The notes below the pieces were generated by a model. The model was not told where the DNA came from, made no database searches, and saw only the letters and a list, made by a program, of their open reading frames with translations. Shown in pieces: positions 50,349 to 58,691 of a stretch of DNA of 64,000 nucleotides (within the stretch, counting starts at the first letter, position 1; every line of letters starts with the position of its first letter). Position numbers and translations under genes: made by a program. The DNA is from a virus. Where the stretch lies: positions 1-64,000 of IMG/VR virus record IMGVR_UViG_3300032315_000747; one strand, written 5' to 3'.

Positions 50349-50549
50349 ATGAGTGTGAAAAAGCTGTCGCCCAAGATGCGAGAGGCGTTAGCCGTCGTCA
50401 CGAACGACTGGCAGAGCGCCTACGTTTTACGGCTTTCGCTGGTCACTCTTGAGGACCTGCGCTCTCGCGGGCTTGTTGAGAAATCGTTGTACTCTCCTCG
50501 CACTGCGACAAAGTGGCGCCGCATCGAAGCCACCAAGATGATGACTTAG
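50349..50549 (+). CDS. Small winged-helix-like protein in GC-rich block
   Basis: 66 residues: KMREALAVVTNDWQSAYVLRLSLVTLEDLRSRGLVEKS reads like a small wHTH (helix, turn, LxDLxxRGLV helix). A DNA-binding role is possible. Follows the previous stop without a gap. Confidence 0.45.
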   Translation: MSVKKLSPKMREALAVVTNDWQSAYVLRLSLVTLEDLRSRGLVEKSLYSPRTATKWRRIEATKMMT

Positions 50550-50577
50550 TTGAGAACTTCACTCAAAAAAGATCGCT

Positions 50578-50606
50578 AATAGAAAAGCTTCTGAAGCTTT
50601 TCTATT
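50578..50606. terminator. Bidirectional terminator
   Basis: Perfect 13-pair inverted repeat AATAGAAAAGCTT / AAGCTTTTCTATT with a CTG loop, between the convergent GC-rich block and the tail-fibre genes. Confidence 0.8.
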
Positions 50607-51303
50607 AATATCCGAATCTTGCTTTATATGTAGCGTACAGAGATTGTACAGTAGTCAAATCTAACACACCGTTGTACACTTTGACAAATCCTATATTAGC
50701 AGTTTGCACTTCGGTCCCGGATGAACGGCTCCAGATTCTTAATTGATTGAATCCGCCACCACCGCCATTGGTTGAAGAAAACGCCGCAGAGGTCGGTTGA
50801 GTACTTGTTGCAGTGTACAGTTGTCCTAGAGAGGTCGTTGTATTCCAAGTACCCCAACCAAAATGCCACACAAGATCAGCACCTGATCCGGGCAAATTAA
50901 CTGCGTAGTTTGGATAGAATGTGTCAGGGTTGCCATTGTAAAGACCCATGAGCCAATCTTTGCTAGCTTCACTCTGTGTGTTCAGCAATCGTCCAGTAGC
51001 AACGGCAGTTCTTTGGTAAGCCATAAATACACTATAACTTTGTCCAGTTACATAGTTAGGACCACCGTACATCGTGTCTGTGCCAGTAGCATTAGATTTA
51101 GTAAATATTCCACCGTTAGTTGCTGACCAACCAATGCTGCTTCCGGCATTAGCTACTGTGATAGGGAATGCACCTGCGCCGGCCACCGTAGAACCATTTA
51201 CAGGCACATCCGCATAGTTTGCTGCATCTAGATCATAGACTAATACCGGAGTAGTAGAAAGAGATTTCCAACTGCCGATTGAGGCTTGCATAATTCCACT
51301 CAT
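50605..51303 (-). CDS. Tail-fibre or receptor-binding protein with LamG-like domain
   Basis: 232 residues. The ending IGFVKVYNGVLDLTTVQSLYATYKARFGY is typical of concanavalin/LamG-type domains in phage structural proteins, and VLVYDLDAANYADVP opens such a domain. Gly- and Ser-rich beta protein. Last gene of the fibre set, translated after the 777-residue fibre (stop/start overlap). Likely distal and host-binding. Confidence 0.7.
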   Translation of the reverse strand: MSGIMQASIGSWKSLSTTPVLVYDLDAANYADVPVNGSTVAGAGAFPITVANAGSSIGWSATNGGIFTKSNATGTDTMYGGPNYVTGQSYSVFMAYQRTAVATGRLLNTQSEASKDWLMGLYNGNPDTFYPNYAVNLPGSGADLVWHFGWGTWNTTTSLGQLYTATSTQPTSAAFSSTNGGGGGFNQLRIWSRSSGTEVQTANIGFVKVYNGVLDLTTVQSLYATYKARFGY

Positions 51304-53636
51304 TACGAAACTCCTGTACCGTTAATCATCCAGGTATCAGTTGCAACCTTCAACAGCGTTGCCATACCATAGTTACTTACAACACGATTTGCTGCGGTTG
51401 AGTTACCTGCCATATACAATGTTACACCTGCTGCTGCATTGACCAAGACATTACCTGCAGACTGAACAACGACACTGATTGCAGAACCGGTAGAAAAGCC
51501 TACGCTTGCGTCAGAAGGAATAGTTAGTGTAAAGTTACCCGCTGACGTTGAGTAGTAGTGCTTTCCTGCATCAGTTAGTGCTAGTGTAGCATTAGCTGCT
51601 GCAACTTGTGGAATATTCAAGTAACCGATAGCAAAGCCGGCTGTATTACCTGTAATATTACCGGTAACATTCAATGTACCAGTGATGTTAGCACCAGTAC
51701 CAGTGACTGTCATAGTTGTATTACCAACTGCTGCTATAGTTACATTGCCATTTGCCGTTGCAATATTGACATTACTATTACCATTTGCTAACGCACCGAC
51801 AAAGGTCGTTGCAGTAATTGAGTTGTTTGATAAGTTAGCAGTGAGACCTGTACTTGTTACTTCTGACACATTGCCTGTTGCTGCGTTTGCGAATACGAGG
51901 AAGTTATTTCCGGTTCCAGCAGCTACAGTCATAAAATCAGCAACATTAGCATAATCAACATTCAAGTTTGCAACACGAGTAGTGCTTGTTACTGTTAAAG
52001 GCGCGGTACCAGTTGCGACATTTGAAGTTAGGGTACTTGCAATTACCGCAGTTGTTGCATTTAAGTTACCGACATTTGCATTGCCTGTTACAGCCAACGA
52101 AGTTAGTGTACCAACAGATGTGATATTAGGTTGAGCCGCAGTTGTTACTGTACCAGCAGTTGTAGCAGAACCGGCAGTAGCAACACTTAGATTTGCTACC
52201 TGTGTAGTTGAAGTAACTACTAACGGAGCAGTACCAGTTGCAATATTTGAGATTAGTTGAGGTGCGGCGATATTAGCAGTGGCAAGTACTTGAGCAGTAC
52301 CTAAGTTACCGACATTCGCATTACCAGTAATATTAGCAGTACCAGTGATGTTAGCACCAGTACCAGTAACTGTCATAGTTGTATTGCCAACTGCTGCTAT
52401 AGTAACATTACCATTTGCTGTTGCAATATTGACATTACTATTACCATTTGCTAACGCACCGATAAATGTAGTTGCAGTAATTGAGTTGTTTGCTAAGTTA
52501 GAAGTAATACCTAAACTCGTCCACTCGACAATATTTCCTGTAGTTGCATTAGCAAATACGACATAACCAGTACCTGTTCCAGGTGCAGTAACATTAATAT
52601 TATCAGCAACATTAGCATAATCAACATTTAAGTTAGAAACACGGGTTGTAGAAGTTATTGCGAGAGGAGCAGTACCGGTTGCTACCGAAGATATAAGTTG
52701 ACCTGTAGTAGTCAAGTTTCCTGCACTTGCATTTCCTGTAACAGCGAGTGAGGTCAATGTACCAACTGAAGTGATGTTTGGTTGAGCGTTAGTTGTTACT
52801 GTACCAGCAGTAGTTGCGCTTGGAACAGTACCGGTAACATTAGCACCTGCTACAGCAAATGCAGTATTAGCAACATTAGCATTAGGTACGAAACCCGATA
52901 CGTTAGCACCTGCAATTCCGGTCAACGCTTGTCCATTACCAATAATATTACCGACAGCAACATTGCCAGTTGTAGTAATCGTGTTACTACCAAACGCCGC
53001 CATCAATGAGACAACATTGCTATTGCCATATGAACTGTTGGCGTCATTTGTCCAACTTAATACACCATTTCCATTTGTAGTAAGAACCTGACCATTACTT
53101 CCGCCACTAATTCTTACGTTGCCTACAGCACCTAAGTTAGCAGTAGTAGAAACATTAAGTGTTGTCAGTGACGCTAACCCAGTAGAACTAATTCCATTAG
53201 CGTACACCGTACCAGTAACGTTAACGTTACCTGCGCCTACATTACCTGTATACGCTGGAAGATAATTTGCAACACTACTGTTACTGTAGACGTTTGTCAA
53301 GAATCCCCCGTCACCTGAATAGAAGTTTGCTACAACGATATTTCCACCATTAATGTTTCCTGCTGTAATATTTCCGATAACCGCAAGAGAAGTAAGCGTC
53401 CCCACGCTCGTGATATTAGGTTGCGCAGCATTAGCTACTGATAGTGCCAAATTAGATTGAGCAGCACGAACAAAGTACGAACCACCTGCTCCGCTCAGAA
53501 TCAAATTTCCCAAATCTTGTGCAGTTGCTTTCTGTGTCAACGGCGTTCCGGTCATGTTGACAACCGGAACAAGCGTAGTATACGCAATATTTGCGCCTAT
53601 AGCAGTAAGTGCTGTAATTTTAATGTTGTCGACCAT
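51303..53636 (-). CDS. Long tail fibre with repeated beta units
   Basis: 777 residues, composed of repeated ITGTANITGNANVG-type and NGNVTIAAVGNTTMTVTG units, forming a beta-helical or triple-beta shaft. The C-terminal part has VNAAAGVTLYMAGNST and a closing strand region. N-terminal MVDNIKITALTAIGANIAYTT is a short trimerising head. Two 157-base stretches are almost the same at DNA level. No chaperone or DGR element is seen. Confidence 0.8.
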   Translation of the reverse strand: MVDNIKITALTAIGANIAYTTLVPVVNMTGTPLTQKATAQDLGNLILSGAGGSYFVRAAQSNLALSVANAAQPNITSVGTLTSLAVIGNITAGNINGGNIVVANFYSGDGGFLTNVYSNSSVANYLPAYTGNVGAGNVNVTGTVYANGISSTGLASLTTLNVSTTANLGAVGNVRISGGSNGQVLTTNGNGVLSWTNDANSSYGNSNVVSLMAAFGSNTITTTGNVAVGNIIGNGQALTGIAGANVSGFVPNANVANTAFAVAGANVTGTVPSATTAGTVTTNAQPNITSVGTLTSLAVTGNASAGNLTTTGQLISSVATGTAPLAITSTTRVSNLNVDYANVADNINVTAPGTGTGYVVFANATTGNIVEWTSLGITSNLANNSITATTFIGALANGNSNVNIATANGNVTIAAVGNTTMTVTGTGANITGTANITGNANVGNLGTAQVLATANIAAPQLISNIATGTAPLVVTSTTQVANLSVATAGSATTAGTVTTAAQPNITSVGTLTSLAVTGNANVGNLNATTAVIASTLTSNVATGTAPLTVTSTTRVANLNVDYANVADFMTVAAGTGNNFLVFANAATGNVSEVTSTGLTANLSNNSITATTFVGALANGNSNVNIATANGNVTIAAVGNTTMTVTGTGANITGTLNVTGNITGNTAGFAIGYLNIPQVAAANATLALTDAGKHYYSTSAGNFTLTIPSDASVGFSTGSAISVVVQSAGNVLVNAAAGVTLYMAGNSTAANRVVSNYGMATLLKVATDTWMINGTGVS
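51681..52500 (-). repeat. Direct repeats inside the tail-fibre gene
   Basis: 51681-51837 and 52344-52500 are near-identical copies, 663 bases apart, in frame. A weaker copy is in the adjacent fibre gene around 54060-54190. They could recombine to change fibre length or to exchange segments between fibres. Confidence 0.75.
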
Positions 53637-53657
53637 GTTGTTTTCCTATTATTGTTG

Positions 53658-55073
53658 TTATGCGAACACTACACCGTTGTTGCCGATGCAATACCATTTG
53701 CTGTTGATGTATTGTAAAGTACATCCGTCCCCTATATCATCAAACGTCATCGTACCCGTGCCTGAACTCTTCCATCCTGCATTGGTAACCGTAATAACCA
53801 TATTGCCGCCGTCGGCCACTAGCATAAATGTTTTGATCAGGCCAGCCGTTCCAGCAGCAAGAGTAGCAGTTGATGGGGCCAATGTAGTAAAATAACTCGA
53901 AGTTACTGCCAAATTAGCCGCACCTCCTGTTAATAGATTTTCACTTCCTGCAGCCGAGATAGCCGTAGTTGATGCAACCGTAGTGAATACACCAGAAGCA
54001 GCACCAATGTTGCCAACGTTGGCATTGCCAGTTGCATTTAAAGTGCCAGCAATATTGGCGCCTGTTCCAGTTACAACAAAGATGTTAGCATTGCCTACCG
54101 CACTGATGTTAACGTTGCCATTTGCAGCGGGAATGCGGACACTTGAGTTGCCATTGGCAAAAATACCAAGTAAGTTACCAGCAGTTACATTGCCTGTAAC
54201 AGCCAATGACGTTAAGTTGCCCACTGATGTTATGTTGGGTTGTGCAGCAGTTGTTAACGTTCCAGCAAGATTACTTGCAGTGACTGTTCCTGCAAAAGTA
54301 GCACTAGATGGAAGATTGATAGCGATTGTTCCTGCTGAAACAACCGGGCTATTAGTAACGACTAATTGGCTGCTCGAAACCCCAACGCTAGTAACTGTAC
54401 CGCCGACAGAAGTAGTAGAAATGGTTACATTGCCATTACCACTCGAAAGAGCGATACCAGCGCCCGCATTGATTCTGAGTACCCCTGTGTTCGTAACAGT
54501 TATGTTTCCGTTGGACGTGATTGGGCCGCCGTTGATTTGAATACCAGAGCCGGGCGTAAGTCCTATGCTAGTTACGGTGCCCGACACCGATCCGCCTGTA
54601 GCAGACGTGACTCTTCCATAAGCATCAACGGTCATTGTTGGATTTGCATATGTGCCCGGCAAGACTCCGCTCGCAGCTAAATCAATATTAATAACGCCGG
54701 ACGAGACTACAGGAGATCCGGAAACAGTCAGTCTTGCAGAAGGAACCAATGCTACGCTCGTAACAGTCCCTCCGCCATTGCCGTTGCCCGCAGTTGATGA
54801 AATAGTTACATTACCGTTTGCATTGCTGACTACAATGTTAGTGCCGGCAATGATATTAGTTACACCGGTGTTAGTGAATGCGACTGTGCCGGCACCAACG
54901 TTAGATACGATATCTATCCCAGGACCCGGGGTAAAGGTGTTGTATGGACTCGCACACGCAAACAGTGTGTCAAAGTTGTATTGAGTTTTGTTGAAAGCAG
55001 TATATAGGGAGTCGCTTCCTGTAGATTCGTTGGGCAAGCCAACATTGATTGTCTGTTTACCTGATATACTCAT
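53658..55073 (-). CDS. Tail fibre with N-terminal virion-attachment region
   Basis: 471 residues. N-terminus SISGKQTINVGLPNESTGSDSLYTAF...FDTLF is a common start of T4-like fibre proteins; then repeated NGNVTIS units as in the next fibre and a C-terminal region (GLIKTFMLVADGGNMVITV ... TLQYINSKWYCIGNNGVVF) typical of fibre ends. Late promoter GATAAATA upstream. Shares repeat units with the fibre at 51303. Confidence 0.75.
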   Translation of the reverse strand: MSISGKQTINVGLPNESTGSDSLYTAFNKTQYNFDTLFACASPYNTFTPGPGIDIVSNVGAGTVAFTNTGVTNIIAGTNIVVSNANGNVTISSTAGNGNGGGTVTSVALVPSARLTVSGSPVVSSGVINIDLAASGVLPGTYANPTMTVDAYGRVTSATGGSVSGTVTSIGLTPGSGIQINGGPITSNGNITVTNTGVLRINAGAGIALSSGNGNVTISTTSVGGTVTSVGVSSSQLVVTNSPVVSAGTIAINLPSSATFAGTVTASNLAGTLTTAAQPNITSVGNLTSLAVTGNVTAGNLLGIFANGNSSVRIPAANGNVNISAVGNANIFVVTGTGANIAGTLNATGNANVGNIGAASGVFTTVASTTAISAAGSENLLTGGAANLAVTSSYFTTLAPSTATLAAGTAGLIKTFMLVADGGNMVITVTNAGWKSSGTGTMTFDDIGDGCTLQYINSKWYCIGNNGVVFA

Positions 55074-55090
55074 TGCATGTCCTCATGTTG

Positions 55091-55098
55091 TATTTATC
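55091..55098 (-). promoter_or_regulatory. T4-type late promoter, GATAAATA (minus strand)
   Basis: GATAAATACAACATGAGGACATGCA then ATG: leader of ~12 bases with GAGGA. Drives the fibre operon. Confidence 0.7.
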
Positions 55099-55420
55099 AA
55101 CAAGGACTAAAAGAAGTACCGCATCCACAACAGCTTTTGGCTTGAGGGTTAGTAATAGCAAATCTTGCTCCCTCTAAGTCATCTTTGAAATCCACGATTG
55201 ATCCATCAAGCATCTCAAACGATGCTGAATCGACAATCAGTTTGATAGGTCCGGCCGTGACCTCGATGTCACTATCATCTTGTTCAGTTCCGATGACGAA
55301 CCCGTATGAGAATCCCGAACATCCTCCGCCTTGGACAAACATTCTAAAACTAACATTAGGCCCTTCATTGGACAGAACATCTACGATCTTTGCTTGGGCG
55401 GGGTCAGTGACTGTTATCAT
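55097..55420 (-). CDS. A-type Fe-S cluster carrier (IscA/ErpA-like)
   Basis: 107 residues. MFVQGGGCSGFSYGF and SCCGCGTSF supply the three conserved Cys of the HesB/IscA family, spaced as in ErpA. Carries Fe-S clusters to target proteins. In a phage it could mature the radical SAM QueE or a tail-tip iron protein; both are inference. The start codon is five bases after a late octamer. Confidence 0.9.
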   Translation of the reverse strand: MITVTDPAQAKIVDVLSNEGPNVSFRMFVQGGGCSGFSYGFVIGTEQDDSDIEVTAGPIKLIVDSASFEMLDGSIVDFKDDLEGARFAITNPQAKSCCGCGTSFSPC

Positions 55421-55424
55421 AATT

Positions 55425-55895
55425 TTATTTATCGACCTCTGGTTCCCATACCATATTTCCTGAATTATCCTTAGAGGTGAATCCTTGCTTTTTGTAAAAC
55501 TTAATGAGTTTTGATTGTGGCACTACTCCTTTGTCGAACGCATACCCAACGAACTTGATCCCAGATGGTCGTGCTAAGTCTTGCAGTATCTTCATGGCTT
55601 TATCACCGTAACCACTTCTCAATGGGGTCGCTTGAAACCATTTTATTTGTACTGCGTTCTGTTGTTTCGGAACAAGCTCAAACTGCACATATGCTGCGAT
55701 ATCTTTAGTTTCTTCTTTGCCTAATGGAATGATGTTACCTTCGTGATTCCAAAAGATATAGGAGTTATTACCTTCGTTATAGAATCTGGACTTTACGTCC
55801 GCGACCCACTCTTTGGTTTTCTCAGACGCACCAAAACCTCTGAGTTTTAGTATCTTTGGTTCTTCGTCTTCTATTAGTAGTTCTTCGATTTTCAT
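55425..55895 (-). CDS. GNAT acetyltransferase with capsid-targeting leader
   Basis: 156 residues, MKIEELLIEDEE (LIE end). The acetyl-CoA region is LRSGYGDKAMKILQDLA (Q/RxxGxG/A form) with the closing KFYKKQGF strand. Substrate unknown. Overlaps the next minus-strand gene's stop by four bases, so coupled to the kinase-fusion gene upstream. Confidence 0.65.
   Translation of the reverse strand: MKIEELLIEDEEPKILKLRGFGASEKTKEWVADVKSRFYNEGNNSYIFWNHEGNIIPLGKEETKDIAAYVQFELVPKQQNAVQIKWFQATPLRSGYGDKAMKILQDLARPSGIKFVGYAFDKGVVPQSKLIKFYKKQGFTSKDNSGNMVWEPEVDK
55426..55433 (-). promoter_or_regulatory. Late octamer GATAAATA before the Fe-S carrier (minus strand)
   Basis: GATAAATAAAATTATG: five bases between octamer and ATG. 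It overlaps the stop of the GNAT gene, so chance cannot be ruled out. Confidence 0.45.
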
Positions 55896-56956
55896 CGGTT
55901 GCCCCTCTGATAAAGGTGTCGCACTGCTTCAGTAAATCCAAGATCGATAATAACTGGTCTACCCTGATATTCTCCCCAGTTGGCTGGTTGACGTAAATCT
56001 GCGAATACTACTTCAGAGTTGTGTAGTAGATTAACAGTATCGTCTACGTATTCGGCAAATAGTTCTACCTCTTGCTCAGATTTACCTTTGGCGAGTAATC
56101 GTTGTTTAGTCTTTTCCAGATTGCTCGGTTCAATTTTCACCTCAGTTGGCCCATTTTGACCCCAGATAGCCCGGGATTTTGGTTTAGGGTTAATTATGCT
56201 GTCAACGCAATCAAGGAATTCCCAGAAGTCAGTACAGTGTAATAGTTCTGCTAATCGTTTAGCATTTACCTTCTTAGCAAGTTCCGTTTGAATCCAAATC
56301 GGAGACGGATTCTTTTGATCATAGTCAATGAGCGGGATAACGATGTCTAGCCTACCAAGGTAACCATCGTCTAGCACATCAACTTCAGCAATATTCTGCG
56401 CTACACCTTTGCGATTCTTTGCCACCTTTAAGACTGTAGGACGCCCCTCAAGCTCTATCATGAACGCGACTCTTGATGACCCAGTGCCAAGCTTCTTAGC
56501 TCGCTCTAGCGCGTACTGTAAGCGATTCTTGAAGGTCTGATCAGCGCCCAATGCACCTTCTTCCCAATCAGCAGGAAGAGCCATCTCGTCTAATTTAGGT
56601 TCACGGTACATCTTTCCAGCACCTAGTGCGTAATCAATGTTTCTACCTTTGCTTTCTTTGAAACCAAATTGTTTATAGAATCTAACGAGTCTACCTCTAG
56701 AAGTAGTACCCTGTATCTTGTCTTGTAAGCCGGGAGTCAATATGATGCGTTTACCATGCTCATCGGCATAATCAGTCAGCATCCTCATAGCTTTACTGCC
56801 CAGACCCTGACCTTGCTTATCTTTGCCAACAATCAATGAATCTAGCACAAGGCCATCATCTCTCTCGAATACAACAAAAGACTTCAATCCTAATTGAGAT
56901 TGAATCCGATCACCGAACGAAGTAACTGATTCGGGTAAGAACTCTCTAGCTCTCAT
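55892..56956 (-). CDS. GNAT acetyltransferase fused to a kinase-like domain, capsid-targeting leader
   Basis: 354 residues starting MRAREFLPESV (LPE end). Residues ~20-115: GNAT with KDKQGQGLGSKAMRML (acetyl-CoA loop) and FYKQFGF. Residues ~130-354: protein-kinase-like segment, with a Gly/Ser loop (LGTGSSRVAFMIEL), a Lys strand (TVLKVAKN), and RPVIIDLGF resembling the DFG metal-binding motif; the HRD-type loop is degenerate (LRQPANWG). A modifying enzyme with two activities delivered with the DNA is a striking possibility; substrates unknown. Confidence 0.65.
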   Translation of the reverse strand: MRAREFLPESVTSFGDRIQSQLGLKSFVVFERDDGLVLDSLIVGKDKQGQGLGSKAMRMLTDYADEHGKRIILTPGLQDKIQGTTSRGRLVRFYKQFGFKESKGRNIDYALGAGKMYREPKLDEMALPADWEEGALGADQTFKNRLQYALERAKKLGTGSSRVAFMIELEGRPTVLKVAKNRKGVAQNIAEVDVLDDGYLGRLDIVIPLIDYDQKNPSPIWIQTELAKKVNAKRLAELLHCTDFWEFLDCVDSIINPKPKSRAIWGQNGPTEVKIEPSNLEKTKQRLLAKGKSEQEVELFAEYVDDTVNLLHNSEVVFADLRQPANWGEYQGRPVIIDLGFTEAVRHLYQRGNR

Positions 56957-57135
56957 TTCTTGCGCCCTCTAAATCCAACTGGCATTTGCATATCGTTCAC
57001 GGGAAACATTTGCTTGAACCAATCGTCAGTGCCTGGCTTAGCGGTAATTCCACTGCGATTGATAGGCTCTGCATGAGTAGGTTTGCCCCTACCGTCAACT
57101 ATACCTGCAAGTCTTCTTAGATCATCCGTATCCAT
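56953..57135 (-). CDS. Small phage protein, unknown
   Basis: 60 residues (MDTDDLRRLAGIV ... FRGRKK), with a helix and a basic tail. ATGA overlap with the next gene. Short proteins of this type follow virion genes in T4-like phages; function unknown. Confidence 0.5.
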   Translation of the reverse strand: MDTDDLRRLAGIVDGRGKPTHAEPINRSGITAKPGTDDWFKQMFPVNDMQMPVGFRGRKK

Positions 57136-57696
57136 TTAAGTTGACCAATATTTTCCTAAGCGAGTAGAAATCACATTCCAATTAATGATCTTCCAAAGGT
57201 TGCGCAGATAAGCCTTTTTATCGGAACCGTAATCCAATATGAATGCATGTTCCCACCAGTCTACTAATAATAGAATGTCGCTTTTAACTTCATGATTTTT
57301 GATTGTTTTTATGTTGCCATCGTGAGCGAGATATACCCAGCCTGATCCTTGAATCTTCATCGCTATTTCTTCAAACTTATCTTTGAAGCTATCATAGCTT
57401 CCGTAGTTTTTTTCAATAAATCCCTTAATAGGACCGTTGGGTTTATTGTTAAGAGCGACTTGTCTAAATTGTGTAAACCAAAGATTATGTAGGAAAACCC
57501 CTGCGTAGTTAAACTCAGGGTTCCCTTGCTTTTCGTTATACCGTTTAGCGTAACCTTTTGCCAGTTTGGTATAGTGTAGGTCGAGGGTATCACCGCTCAT
57601 CACAGACGACACCTCACGCTCAGTGAAGTTTAGTGGGATGATTTCTAAATCCGTAGATTTAGCCTTGCCCTCAAGTAACTTGATAAACTCTAACAT
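57136..57696 (-). CDS. Fe/Mn superoxide dismutase with capsid-targeting-like leader
   Basis: 186 residues. Leader MLEFIKLLEGK (LLE). Metal ligands in family order: His41 (LDLHYTKLAKGY), His70 (VFLHNLWF), Asp146 and His150 (VDWWEHAF). The SGDTLDLHY and GSGWVYLAHDG segments match Fe/Mn-SODs. Converts superoxide to peroxide and oxygen. The start follows a late octamer by five bases. With Dps it suggests oxidative protection in the virion or at entry. Confidence 0.85.
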   Translation of the reverse strand: MLEFIKLLEGKAKSTDLEIIPLNFTEREVSSVMSGDTLDLHYTKLAKGYAKRYNEKQGNPEFNYAGVFLHNLWFTQFRQVALNNKPNGPIKGFIEKNYGSYDSFKDKFEEIAMKIQGSGWVYLAHDGNIKTIKNHEVKSDILLLVDWWEHAFILDYGSDKKAYLRNLWKIINWNVISTRLGKYWST

Positions 57697-57701
57697 GAGA
57701 G

Positions 57702-57709
57702 TATTTATC
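57702..57709 (-). promoter_or_regulatory. T4-type late promoter, GATAAATA (minus strand)
   Basis: GATAAATACTCTCATG, wholly intergenic; ATG five bases after the octamer and no ribosome site, so a leaderless message is predicted. Confidence 0.7.
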
Positions 57710-57710
57710 G

Positions 57711-57929
57711 TTACTTGCGCCTGACAATCCGCCCTTTAGAAAGATCATACGGACTCATTTCTATGTCGACCTGATCTCCCATGAGAATGCGTATCTCGTG
57801 TTGTCTCATCTTGCCTGAAGCATAGCTCAGTATAGTCAGGTCTGTGTCGGATAATTTTACTTTGAAGGTAGCATTCGGCAATACATCAATAACCTGACCT
57901 TCTGCCTTAATTATATCGTTCTTACTCAT
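57711..57929 (-). CDS. infA: Translation initiation factor IF-1
   Basis: 72 residues from the ATG at 57929, the standard IF-1 length. [39 protein letters not shown] and the ending [13 protein letters not shown] match bacterial IF-1 along its whole length, including the basic residues that fill the ribosomal A-site. A phage-encoded IF-1 could favour phage messages, notably the leaderless ones predicted here; inference. Confidence 0.9.
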   Translation of the reverse strand: MSKNDIIKAEGQVIDVLPNATFKVKLSDTDLTILSYASGKMRQHEIRILMGDQVDIEMSPYDLSKGRIVRRK

Positions 57930-57952
57930 AGTGTTAGATTTACTTTTGTCCT

Positions 57953-58411
57953 TTACTTTTTCAATGTTGACCAAATTCGTTCTTTTTCGAGAATATTCTT
58001 TTCTAATTCTCTATAGCGATCGGCTAGTTCTTTTAGTTCTTCCCACCTGTCTTCTAGTTCAACATTTGGATGTAGGATTGCCAAACGCTGCTCGATAGTA
58101 TCTAGGAGTTTTCCGATATTCTTTCCGCCAACGGTAAGTTCGCCGGTTACCACTACATTGCCGTTCGGCCCACTGCTGATGACAGGAGTTCCAAGACTAG
58201 TTGAAATAGTATAAGGTGCTGGTGCAGCACTAATAGTGTTATTAACAAATAATCCTGATTGATTAAGAGTACCTACATAATTTCCTCCTGTTAAGATCGA
58301 ACTTCTAATCGCGCAGTCGACCGCAGAAATCTGTGGTAAGGAAGGATCAACATCGGTTATTTCGATTGTGTCTCTGATACCAGGAGCAACACAGATGTCG
58401 TCTTCGTTCAT
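57953..58411 (-). CDS. Phage structural protein with coiled-coil end
   Basis: 152 residues. The first ~90 are beta-rich ([18 protein letters not shown]), ending in a helix typical of T4-like fibre or neck proteins ([35 protein letters not shown]). Function is not known in detail; probably virion-associated. Overlaps the AbrB-like gene's stop by four bases. Confidence 0.6.
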   Translation of the reverse strand: MNEDDICVAPGIRDTIEITDVDPSLPQISAVDCAIRSSILTGGNYVGTLNQSGLFVNNTISAAPAPYTISTSLGTPVISSGPNGNVVVTGELTVGGKNIGKLLDTIEQRLAILHPNVELEDRWEELKELADRYRELEKNILEKERIWSTLKK

Positions 58412-58593
58412 TTGTTCGTTTTCCTTAAAAAAAGTTGGTTGTTCTCGTCAACCCCGATATCTACATTATCACCTTCTTTCCATCCCAATTGTTCTAGGAC
58501 AGTAATAGGAATAGGTATGATCATATCACCCGATTCATCTTCTTGGGTAATAACTTCATACCGTGTATTGTCTCGTCCGGGTGTATTTGACAT
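58408..58593 (-). CDS. AbrB/SpoVT-like DNA-binding protein
   Basis: 61 residues. IIPIPITVLEQLGWKEGDNVDIGVDENNQLFLRK is the swapped-hairpin pattern of AbrB/MazE N-domains. As a dimer it would bind DNA. No toxin gene is adjacent, so a toxin-antitoxin pair is unlikely. It may be a transcription factor or a virion-linked regulator. Confidence 0.75.
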   Translation of the reverse strand: MSNTPGRDNTRYEVITQEDESGDMIIPIPITVLEQLGWKEGDNVDIGVDENNQLFLRKTNK

Positions 58594-58660
58594 TATGTGG
58601 CGCGGACCGAATGGCGCATTAGTTCGTTGGTCCCGTAGATTTCTACAGTAGTCATATCAA

Positions 58661-58668
58661 TATTTATT
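58661..58668 (-). promoter_or_regulatory. T4-type late promoter, AATAAATA (minus strand)
   Basis: AATAAATATT in the 98-base gap upstream of the AbrB-like gene; leader of about 60 bases containing a small GTAGA/TCTAC hairpin. Confidence 0.55.
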
Positions 58669-58691
58669 GAAGGTTAGAGTGCAGTACATTT

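Larger units (their letters stand above)
49259..50549 (+). mobile_element. GC-rich gene block, probably horizontally acquired
   Basis: Four genes whose codons end mostly in G or C, in sharp contrast to both sides (about 60 percent G+C by eye against roughly 40). The change falls at the stop of the preceding gene and at the terminator at 50578. No integrase, transposase or flanking repeat is seen, so transfer by recombination with another phage or the host is the simplest reading. Confidence 0.65.

Noticed and set aside
51303-55073. Long plus-strand frames opposite the fibre genes
   Set aside because: They arise from the low-complexity repeats; the minus-strand frames have ribosome sites, a late promoter and fibre-like ends.
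50605-55073. Diversity-generating retroelement at the fibres
   Set aside because: No reverse transcriptase and no template/variable repeat pair with A-specific differences.
58408-58593. AbrB-like gene as an antitoxin
   Set aside because: No small toxin gene beside it; neighbours are structural proteins.
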